Below, in pieces: positions 58,105 to 64,000 of a stretch of 64,000 nucleotides of DNA. The stretch spans positions 368,001 through 432,000 of the forward strand of contig NZ_CP059322.2 in NCBI RefSeq assembly GCF_013694245.2. The letters run 5' to 3'. Position numbers and translations under genes: made by a program. Numbering within the stretch: position 1 is the first letter of the stretch; the number at the start of each line of letters is the position of its first letter. The notes beneath the pieces were generated by a model, which saw nothing but the letters and a program-made list of their open reading frames with translations, was not told the DNA's origin and did not search any database. Source of the stretch: Micromonospora ferruginea. GTDB lineage: Bacteria; Actinomycetota; Actinomycetes; Mycobacteriales; Micromonosporaceae.

Positions 58105-59865
58105 TCAGCCGTCCTCGCGCCAGCGGTTGGTGATCGGCAGCCGCCGGTCCCGGCCGAACGCCTTCATGGAGATCTTGGTGCCGGGCGCGGACTGCCGCCG
58201 CTTGTACTCGGCGGTATCCACCATCCGCAGCACCTTGTCGACCACCGCCGGGTCGTGGCCGGACTCGACCAGGCCGTCGCGGCCCAGGTCGCCGTCGACG
58301 TAGCCGATCAGGATCGGGTCGAGCACGTCGTAGTCGGGCAGCGTATCGCTGTCGAGTTGGCCGGGGCTCAGCTCGGCCGACGGCGGCTTGCCGATCGAGT
58401 TCTCCGGGATCGGCGGCGTCTCGCCGCGCCGGGCCGCGTCCGCGTTGCGCCACTTCGCCAGCCGCCACACCAGCGTCTTCCAGACGTCCTTGACCGGGTT
58501 GTAGCCGCCCACCGAGTCGCCGTAGAGAGTCGAGTAGCCCACCGCCAGCTCGCTCTTGTTGCCGGTGGTGAGCACCAGGTGGCCCTCCTGGTTCGACAGC
58601 GCCATGAGGATCACGCCGCGGACCCGGGCCTGGAGGTTCTCCACCGCCACGCCGGACAGCGACATGTTGGCCAGGAACGTGTCGACCATCGGCTGGATCG
58701 GCTCGATCCGGTAGTCCAGGCCGGTGCGCTTGGCCAGGTCCTCGGCGTCGGTGCGGGAGTGCTCGGAGGAGTGCTGGCTGGGCATCGAGACGCCGACCAC
58801 CCGCTGCGGGCCGAGCGCGTCCACCGCGAGCGCCGCCGCCACCGCCGAGTCGATGCCGCCGGAGAGGCCGAGCACCACCGACGGGAACCGGTTCTTGTCG
58901 GCGTAGTCGCGCAGGCCCAGCACCAGCGCCTGCCACACCTCGGCCTCGTCGGCGACCGGCTCGATGATCCCGCCGGTCGCCGCGGGCCCGCCGGACGCCG
59001 GCGGGATCGCCGGCACCTCGTGGCGGACCAGCCGCATCCCGTCGGCCAGGTCGGTGGCGCCGCCGGTCGTCTCCGGCGCCGCCGGCAGCTCCACGTCGTG
59101 CACCAGCAGGTGCTCGACGAACTGCGGCGCCCGGGCCAGCAGCGTGCCGTCCGCGTCGACGATCAGCGAGTCGCCGTCGTAGACCAGCTCGTCCTGGCCG
59201 CCGACCATGTTCACGTACGCGATGGCGGCGCCCGCCTCGGCGGCCCGCCGGCGGACCAGCGGCAGCCGCGCGTCGTCCTTGTTCAGCTCGTACGGCGAGC
59301 CGTTGATGCTGAGCACCAGCCCCACGCCGGCCTGCCGGGCGACCGCGAACGGGCCGCCGGCCTGCCACAGGTCCTCGCAGATGGTCAGCGCCACGTCGAC
59401 CCCGCCGAGCCGCACCACGGTCAACGTGTCGCCGGGGACGAAGTAGCGGTCCTCGTCGAACACCCCGTAGTTGGGCAGGTGGTGCTTGAAGTAGGTGGCC
59501 ACCACCTCGCCGCGGTGCAGCAGCGCGGCCGCGTTGCGGGCCCCCCGGCCCGGCTCGGCGTCGGCGCTGACCTGCGGCGGCCCGTCCGCGTCCAGGTAGC
59601 CGACCAGCACCGGCAGGTCGCCGAGGCCGTCGCCGGCCAGGTCGGCGGCGAGGCGGTGCAGCGCGGCCCGGGACGCGGCGACGAACGACCGGCGGAAGAC
59701 CAGGTCCTCGACCGGGTAGCCGGTCACCATCAGCTCGGGGAAGAGGGCGAGCTGGGCGCCGGAGTCGGCGGCCTTGCGGGTCCACGCGCGGACCCGGTCG
59801 GCGTTGCCGGTGAGGTCGCCGACCGTCGGGTTGACCTGGCACAGGGCGAGACGCAGGGTGGGCAT
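58105..59865 (-). CDS. nadE: NAD+ synthase, glutamine-dependent
   Basis: The 586-residue protein has an N-terminal carbon-nitrogen hydrolase domain with the Glu-Lys-Cys triad ([44 protein letters not shown], about 150) and a C-terminal NAD synthetase domain with the PP-loop [19 protein letters not shown] (about 325), [20 protein letters not shown] and [20 protein letters not shown]. It uses glutamine and ATP to convert deamido-NAD to NAD+. Length suits the compact actinobacterial form. The ATG at 59865 ([16 protein letters not shown]) has GGGGG just upstream. Confidence 0.95.
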   Translation of the reverse strand: MPTLRLALCQVNPTVGDLTGNADRVRAWTRKAADSGAQLALFPELMVTGYPVEDLVFRRSFVAASRAALHRLAADLAGDGLGDLPVLVGYLDADGPPQVSADAEPGRGARNAAALLHRGEVVATYFKHHLPNYGVFDEDRYFVPGDTLTVVRLGGVDVALTICEDLWQAGGPFAVARQAGVGLVLSINGSPYELNKDDARLPLVRRRAAEAGAAIAYVNMVGGQDELVYDGDSLIVDADGTLLARAPQFVEHLLVHDVELPAAPETTGGATDLADGMRLVRHEVPAIPPASGGPAATGGIIEPVADEAEVWQALVLGLRDYADKNRFPSVVLGLSGGIDSAVAAALAVDALGPQRVVGVSMPSQHSSEHSRTDAEDLAKRTGLDYRIEPIQPMVDTFLANMSLSGVAVENLQARVRGVILMALSNQEGHLVLTTGNKSELAVGYSTLYGDSVGGYNPVKDVWKTLVWRLAKWRNADAARRGETPPIPENSIGKPPSAELSPGQLDSDTLPDYDVLDPILIGYVDGDLGRDGLVESGHDPAVVDKVLRMVDTAEYKRRQSAPGTKISMKAFGRDRRLPITNRWREDG

Positions 59866-60062
59866 GCCCCCATCTTTCCCCAGCCGTCCCGGCCGAATCA
59901 GGCCGGAGGGGGGAGAGGAGGGCCACCGTCTCCGAGGGCGGGACACGACAGGACGACCCGCCGGGGAAGGGCGTAACGTCGGCGTAACGAGGCCGGTGGA
60001 GACTGAGCGGTCAGCCGGGCCGGCCCGGCCGGTGCAGGACGTACGTGTCACGAGGGGTGGAT

Positions 60063-61412
60063 GTGGACCGTCAGCAGGAGTTCGTCCTCCGTACGCTGGA
60101 GGAGCGGGACATCCGTTTCGTCCGGCTGTGGTTCACCGACGTGCTCGGCACGCTCAAGAGCGTCTCGGTGGCCCCGGCGGAGCTGGAGGCGGCCTTCGAG
60201 GAGGGCATCGGCTTCGACGGCTCCGCGATCGAGGGCTTCGCCCGGGTCTTCGAGTCGGACATGGTGGCCATGCCCGACCCGACCACGTTCCAGGTGTTCC
60301 CGTTCGAGGGCGGGGTGAGCGGCGAGAGCGCCCGGATGTTCTGCGACATCCTGCTGCCCGACGGCAGCCCCTCCTGGGCCGACCCGCGGCACGTGCTGCG
60401 CCGGATGCTGTCCCGCGCGGCCGACAAGGGCTTCACCTTCTACACCCACCCGGAGATCGAGTTCTTCCTGCTGGAGAACGGCCCGCAGGACGGCTCGGTG
60501 CCGGTCCCGGTGGACACCGGGGGCTACTTCGAGCACACCACGCACGCGGTGGCGCGCGACTTCCGCCGCCAGGCGGTGCTGGCGCTGGAGCGGATCGGCA
60601 TCTCGGTGGAGTTCAGCCACCACGAGGTCGCCCCCGGCCAGCAGGAGATCGACCTGCGCTACGCCGACGCGCTCACCACCGCCGACAACATCATGACGTT
60701 CCGGCACGTGGTCAAGGAGGTGGCGCTCTCCACCGGGGTGCAGGCCAGCTTCATGCCGAAGCCGTTCACCGACCAGCCGGGCAGCGGCATGCACACCCAC
60801 CTGTCGCTGTTCGAGGGGGAGCGCAACGCGTTCCACGACGCCGGTGACCCGATGAAGCTGTCCAAGGTCGCCAAGTCGTTCATCGCCGGGCTGCTCACCC
60901 ACGCCCGGGAATACACCGCGGTCACCAACCAGTGGGTCAACTCCTACAAGCGGCTCTTCCCGCTGGCGCTGCCGGACCGGATCACCGAGAGCCCGGCGTA
61001 CGTCTGCTGGGGTCACCTGAACCGGTCCGCGCTGGTCCGCGTGCCGGCCTACGGCAAGCCGAACTCGGCCCGGGTCGAGGTCCGGTCGTTGGACTCGGCG
61101 ACCAACCCCTACCTGGCGTTCGCGGTGATGCTCGGCGCCGGCCTGAAGGGCATCGAGGAGGGCTACGAGCTGCCCCCGGGCGCCGAGGACGACGTCTGGT
61201 CGCTGAGCAGCGCCGAGCGCCGCGCGATGGGCTACGAGGCGCTGCCGGAGAACCTGTCCGAGGCGATCGACGTGATGGCCGGCTCGGAGCTGGTCGCCGA
61301 CGTGCTCGGCGAGCACGTCTTCGACTTCTTCCTGCGCAACAAGCGGGCCGAGTGGGAGCAGTACCGCCGCGAGGTCACCCCCTACGAGCGGCAGCACTAC
61401 CTCTCGCTCTAG
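60063..61412 (+). CDS. glnA2: Glutamine synthetase family protein, GlnA2 type
   Basis: The 449-residue protein has the full GS-I fold: FVLRTLEERDIRFVRLWFTD near the start, IGFDGSAIEGFARVFESDMV (about 47), FYTHPEIEFFLL, HHEVAPGQQEIDLRYADAL, GSGMHTHLSLFEG and VRVPAYGKPNSARVEVRSLD. The adenylylation segment NLYDLPP of GlnA1 is replaced by NLSEAIDV with no Tyr, so it is not controlled by GlnE. It matches the streptomycete GlnA2 group, reported to be gamma-glutamylpolyamine synthetase, next to panB and nadE as there. GTG 60063 has GAGGGG 6-11 nt upstream. Confidence 0.88.
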   Translation: MDRQQEFVLRTLEERDIRFVRLWFTDVLGTLKSVSVAPAELEAAFEEGIGFDGSAIEGFARVFESDMVAMPDPTTFQVFPFEGGVSGESARMFCDILLPDGSPSWADPRHVLRRMLSRAADKGFTFYTHPEIEFFLLENGPQDGSVPVPVDTGGYFEHTTHAVARDFRRQAVLALERIGISVEFSHHEVAPGQQEIDLRYADALTTADNIMTFRHVVKEVALSTGVQASFMPKPFTDQPGSGMHTHLSLFEGERNAFHDAGDPMKLSKVAKSFIAGLLTHAREYTAVTNQWVNSYKRLFPLALPDRITESPAYVCWGHLNRSALVRVPAYGKPNSARVEVRSLDSATNPYLAFAVMLGAGLKGIEEGYELPPGAEDDVWSLSSAERRAMGYEALPENLSEAIDVMAGSELVADVLGEHVFDFFLRNKRAEWEQYRREVTPYERQHYLSL

Positions 61413-61425
61413 ATCGAGTTGGCGC

Positions 61426-61449
61426 GGTGCCGCTATCGTCTGCGGCACC
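61426..61449 (+). terminator. Possible terminator hairpin after the glnA2-like gene
   Basis: GGTGCCGC and GCGGCACC form a perfect 8-bp stem around TATCGTCT, starting 13 nt after the stop codon. No U tract follows. Confidence 0.45.
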
Positions 61450-61495
61450 GCCCGCGCACCCGCGCCCGGGCGGGCGGAGCCGGGGAGGCGTTCGG

Positions 61496-61921
61496 GTGCT
61501 GGGAGATCTGCTCAACGGGGCGTGGCAGAGCATCGTGTTCGGCGTGGTCGGGGTGGCGCTGATGGCCGCCGGCTTCGTGCTGGTCGACCTGCTCACCCCG
61601 GGCAAGCTGCGGGAGTTGATCTGGGTGCGCCGCAACGGCAACGCCGCGCTGCTGCTCGCCGCCAACCAGCTCGGCATCGCCGGCATCGTCTTCACCGCGG
61701 TGCTGACCAGCTACAGCTCGTTCACTAAGGGGCTGGTCTCCACGGTGATCTTCGGGCTGGTCGGCCTGCTGGTGATGGCGCTGGCCTTCTTCGTGCTGGA
61801 CCTGCTCACCCCGGGTCGGCTGGGCGACGTCATCGCCGCCGACGAGCCGCACCCGGCGGCCCGGGTCAGCGCCGCCACCCACTTCGGCGCCGCGCTGATC
61901 GTCTGCGCCTGCATCGCCTGA
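61496..61921 (+). CDS. DUF350 domain membrane protein
   Basis: The 141-residue protein has four hydrophobic helices in two similar halves: FGVVGVALMAAGFVLVDLLT with LLLAANQLGIAGIVFTAVLT, and FGLVGLLVMALAFFVLDLLT with AALIVCACIA. Each half holds VDLLTPGKL or LDLLTPGRL, a sign of an internal DUF350 duplication. DUF350 proteins sit in the cytoplasmic membrane, sometimes near potassium or polyamine transport genes; role unknown. GTG at 61496 has GGGGAGG 9-15 nt upstream. Confidence 0.83.
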   Translation: MLGDLLNGAWQSIVFGVVGVALMAAGFVLVDLLTPGKLRELIWVRRNGNAALLLAANQLGIAGIVFTAVLTSYSSFTKGLVSTVIFGLVGLLVMALAFFVLDLLTPGRLGDVIAADEPHPAARVSAATHFGAALIVCACIA

Positions 61922-61939
61922 GGCGTCGTACCCCCGGCC

Positions 61940-61945
61940 TAGGGT
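61940..61945 (+). promoter_or_regulatory. Putative -10 box, leaderless start at 61953
   Basis: TAGGGT lies 7 nt before the GTG at 61953, with no ribosome binding site. Confidence 0.4.
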
Positions 61946-61952
61946 TCGTGGG

Positions 61953-62645
61953 GTGAACCGGACGGATCGGCTCTACGCCCTGGTCGAGGAGCTGCGCGCG
62001 GTGTCGCCGCGCCCGCGCAGCGCACGCTGGCTGGCCGGGCGCTTCGAGGTCAGCACCCGCACCGTCGAGCGCGACATCACCGCGCTGCAGGGCGCCGGCG
62101 TGCCGATCTGGGCCAAGCCGGGCCGCACCGGCGGCTACGTGGTCGACCGGGCCCGCACCCTGCCGCCGGTCAACCTGACCCCGGCCGAGGCGGTGGCGAT
62201 GGCGGTGGCGCTGCACCGCCTCGGTGGCTCGCCGTTCGCCCCGGCGGCCGGCGCCGCGCTGCGCAAGCTGGTCGCGGTGATGCCGCCGGCCGCGGTGGCC
62301 GAGGCGCACCGGCTCGCCGGCCGGGTGCACCTGGTCGGCGACGGGCCGGGCACGCCCGTCCCGGCCGCCGTCGCCGACGCGGTCGCCGCCGGGCGGGTGC
62401 TGCGCCTGCGGTACGCCGACCGGGGCGGCGCGGATTCGGCCCGTGACGTGGAGCCGCTGGGCTACCTGGGCAACGCGACGCACTGGTACCTGGTCGCCTG
62501 GTGCCGGCTGCGGGACGGGCTGCGCTGCTTCCGCACCGACCGGATCCGCTCGGTGCACCCGCTGGCCGAGCCGGTGACCCGGGAGCTGCGCCCCGGCGAC
62601 CTCGACCTCCCGGTCGACCGGGTGCGCCCGCTCAGCCTGGTCTGA
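61953..62645 (+). CDS. WYL-domain HTH transcriptional regulator (YafY type)
   Basis: The 230-residue protein has an N-terminal HTH_11 (PRSARWLAGRFEVSTRTVER, about 24-43) and a C-terminal WYL domain with LRLRYADRGG and HWYLVAWCRLRDGLRCFRTD (about 175-194). The WYL domain senses ligands such as nucleotides or oligonucleotides. Its neighbour downstream, a VOC protein, may be a target. GTG at 61953, probably leaderless. Confidence 0.9.
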   Translation: MNRTDRLYALVEELRAVSPRPRSARWLAGRFEVSTRTVERDITALQGAGVPIWAKPGRTGGYVVDRARTLPPVNLTPAEAVAMAVALHRLGGSPFAPAAGAALRKLVAVMPPAAVAEAHRLAGRVHLVGDGPGTPVPAAVADAVAAGRVLRLRYADRGGADSARDVEPLGYLGNATHWYLVAWCRLRDGLRCFRTDRIRSVHPLAEPVTRELRPGDLDLPVDRVRPLSLV

Positions 62646-62740
62646 TCCGGGTGGAAACACCGACAGGACGCTGTCGCGGGTCGGGTCGACGCTGGATGCT
62701 GACGACGCCGGCCGACCGGCCGGCGCGGTGAGGAGGCAGC

Positions 62741-63112
62741 ATGTCCAGCACGCCCGTGACCTGGTTCGAGATCGGCGCCGACCGCCCGGACGAGGCGCAG
62801 CGCTTCTACGCCGAGCTGTTCGGCTGGAGCTTCGAGGAGCAGGGCGGCCCGGCCAACTCCTACCGGCAGACGGCGGCCGGTGGCGAGTCGGGGATCGGCG
62901 GCGCGATCCGGGGCACCGACTCCGCCGCCGACAACTACGCGATCTTCTACGCCCAGGTGCCGGACGTGGCGGAGGCCTGCCGGCGGGCTGAGGCGGCCGG
63001 CGGCACGGTGTTGGCGAAGCCGGTGACCGCGCCGAGCGGCCTGGTGCACGCGCGCCTGCGTGACCCGTCCGGCAACCTGCTCGGCCTCTTCACCCCGCCG
63101 GCCGGGGGCTGA
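62741..63112 (+). CDS. VOC superfamily (glyoxalase-like) protein
   Basis: The 123-residue protein has one VOC unit: VTWFEIGADRPDEAQRFYAE then LFGWSFEEQGG (about 7-38), a middle FYAQVPDVAEACRRAEAAGG and DPSGNLLGLFTPP at the end. It belongs to the 27 kDa-antigen CFP30B-like group of the superfamily, without clear metal ligands at all positions. AGGAGG (62731-62736) lies 4 nt upstream of the ATG at 62741. It follows the WYL regulator by 95 bp and ends at a strong hairpin terminator (63116-63156). Confidence 0.82.
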   Translation: MSSTPVTWFEIGADRPDEAQRFYAELFGWSFEEQGGPANSYRQTAAGGESGIGGAIRGTDSAADNYAIFYAQVPDVAEACRRAEAAGGTVLAKPVTAPSGLVHARLRDPSGNLLGLFTPPAGG

Positions 63113-63115
63113 GCG

Positions 63116-63156
63116 CTCCTTGCTCCCGGCTCGGTGGCGGAGTCGGGAGCAAGGAG
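63116..63156 (+). terminator. Terminator of the VOC gene
   Basis: CTCCTTGCTCCCG (63116-63128) and CGGGAGCAAGGAG (63144-63156) are perfect 13-bp inverted copies with a 15-nt loop, starting 4 nt after the stop codon. Confidence 0.65.
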
Positions 63157-63247
63157 TTGCGGGGGATGCAAGGGGTTGCGCATATCGTTGATTGTGAACC
63201 CCTGGTTTCCGGGAATCGAAGCTGGTAACTTCCTGGCACCACGCGTC

Positions 63248-63263
63248 GCAAGTTCTTGCAACG
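63248..63263. promoter_or_regulatory. MalR/LacI-type operator of the carbohydrate-binding protein gene
   Basis: GCAAGTTCTTGCAACG has the inverted repeat GCAAG-TT-CTTGC. Streptomycete MalR sites at amylase genes have similar CTTGCA repeats. It is 53 bp before the ATG at 63316. Nearby, TTGC also occurs at 63157 and 63176. Confidence 0.5.
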
Positions 63264-63315
63264 CCTTCATCCCCTTGCGTCCGCCGGAGCGGGCGTGGGT
63301 GTCAGGAGAGCCGCC

Positions 63316-64000
63316 ATGAGGGGCAGGACCATCACCACCCGTCGCCGGTGGGGCGCGCTCGCGCTCGCCACCGGTGTGCTCGCCGCGCTGCTGCCGTTCA
63401 CCGCCGCCGCGGCGGCCAACACCGTCACCGTCTACTACCAGCCGCCGGCCGCCTGGGGCGCCTCGGTGAACATCCACTATGGCGTGGACGGGCAGGCATG
63501 GACGCCGGTGCCCGGCGTGCCGATGGACGCCGCCTGCACCGGCTGGCGGCGCAGGACCGTCGACCTCGGCGCCGCCACCGGTCTCCAGGTCGTCTTCACC
63601 AACGGCAGCGGCGTCTGGGACAACAACAACGGCGCCAACTACCGCCTCGGCACCGGCACGGTGACCGTCGCCGCCGGCCGGATCGGCACCGGCGACCCGT
63701 GCGCGACCGCCACCCCGTCGCCGACCCCGTCCGCCACCACCAGCCCCTCGCCGTCGCCGTCCGGCACCGCCGGGAACACCGCCGAGGTCTGGTACCACCT
63801 CACCCCGCGCGGCTGGGCCGCCGCCAACCTGCACTACCGGCCCGCCGGTGGCGCCTGGACCACCGCGCCGGGCGTCGCCATGGAGACGCGCTGCGCCGGC
63901 TGGGCCCGCCGGGTCGTCGACCTCGGCACGGCCACCGGGCTCACCGCGGCGTTCAACGACACCGCCGGCGCCTGGGACAACAACGGCGGCGCCGACTACA
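63316..64000 (+). CDS. Secreted tandem carbohydrate-binding-module (CBM25-like) protein, partial
   Basis: The gene runs off the right edge after 228 codons. A signal peptide (RWGALALATGVLAALLPFTA, about 11-30, then AAAAN) is followed by two similar modules of about 80 residues: TVTVYYQPPAAWGASVNIHY...GVWDNNNGANYRLG and TAEVWYHLTPRGWAAANLHY...GAWDNNGGADY, joined by a Ser/Thr/Pro linker. Each has the W/Y-rich start and the closing WDNNxGxxY signature of CBM25-like starch-binding modules. They probably target a starch-active enzyme domain that lies beyond the window. AGGAGAG precedes the ATG. An operator-like repeat lies upstream. Confidence 0.82.
   Translation, partial: MRGRTITTRRRWGALALATGVLAALLPFTAAAAANTVTVYYQPPAAWGASVNIHYGVDGQAWTPVPGVPMDAACTGWRRRTVDLGAATGLQVVFTNGSGVWDNNNGANYRLGTGTVTVAAGRIGTGDPCATATPSPTPSATTSPSPSPSGTAGNTAEVWYHLTPRGWAAANLHYRPAGGAWTTAPGVAMETRCAGWARRVVDLGTATGLTAAFNDTAGAWDNNGGADY

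Overview
The window is very GC-rich DNA with actinobacterial coding style: many GTG starts, GTGA start/stop overlaps, few Shine-Dalgarno sites on first genes, an F420 enzyme (npdG), XRE/TPR regulators and Roadblock proteins. Together with two families of dispersed palindromes it points to a member of the Micromonosporaceae, probably Micromonospora or a close relative. This assignment is inference from gene content, not from a search. It looks like ordinary chromosome: no phage, transposase, CRISPR, biosynthetic cluster or tRNA was seen. One stable RNA, rnpB (RNase P RNA), is present on the + strand near 47.55-47.97 kb.

Layout. 0-5 kb: small-molecule resistance-like genes (kinase fold, DHFR fold, glyoxalase fold), an Imm10 immunity protein and a secreted delta-60 beta-propeller. 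5-14.5 kb: a GH15 glycosidase, a thioredoxin-reductase-like flavoprotein divergent from an XRE-cupin regulator, a purine permease behind a structured leader, an XRE/TPR regulator with a small partner, an alpha/beta hydrolase and a membrane protein. 14.5-24.4 kb: a SigE-type ECF sigma factor with a membrane-anchored propeller protein, a ROK regulator, a second kinase/DHFR/TetR group, a Nudix-like membrane protein, a pyruvyl-transferase, a DinB-like protein and a PfkB kinase. 24.5-28.8 kb: SNF2 helicase plus SWIM protein operon. 29.6-36.0 kb: a five-gene operon (DUF1800, DUF1501, membrane ferric-reductase-like protein, FMN-binding protein, ApbE) that looks like a flavin-based trans-membrane electron path with Tat-exported partners. 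36.2-41.8 kb: a lone Prim-Pol domain protein divergent from XRE and flavoprotein genes, then Nif3, zinc-ribbon and RNase H/phosphatase genes in an operon. 42-46.4 kb: monocarboxylate permease with its DUF3311 partner, a MarR/MFS divergent pair and a TSUP exporter. 46.5-54.7 kb: a serine hydrolase, rnpB, small enzymes, a Roadblock pair, PadR plus membrane protein, an M48 protease and a histone H1-like protein. 54.8-64 kb: RNB ribonuclease, npdG, panB, nadE, a GlnA2-like synthetase, DUF350, a WYL regulator, a VOC protein and the start of a secreted starch-binding-type protein.

The most unusual material is not a gene. Six copies of a palindromic GGGGCCCC/TTAACGCATTCGGTA element are scattered over 38 kb; one lies in frame inside the SNF2 helicase gene. 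A second family, a 22-23 bp perfect inverted repeat with a GTCGATC-TG-AGTTG core between a C-rich and a G-rich tract, has replaced the stop codons of both the ROK and the apbE genes and added tails to their proteins. Several other convergent gene pairs have both stop codons inside one inverted repeat. Ends of genes in this genome therefore seem to be preferred places for palindromes, some of them apparently mobile.

Regulatory DNA that can be read directly includes paired TGTAT-N-ATACA operators between marR and an MFS gene, an operator between a TetR gene and a DHFR-like gene, a TTGCC-N5-GGCAA operator at the XRE-cupin promoter, a MalR-like operator at the right end, and a recurring -10 hexamer only 6-8 nt before the start codon, which suggests leaderless transcripts.
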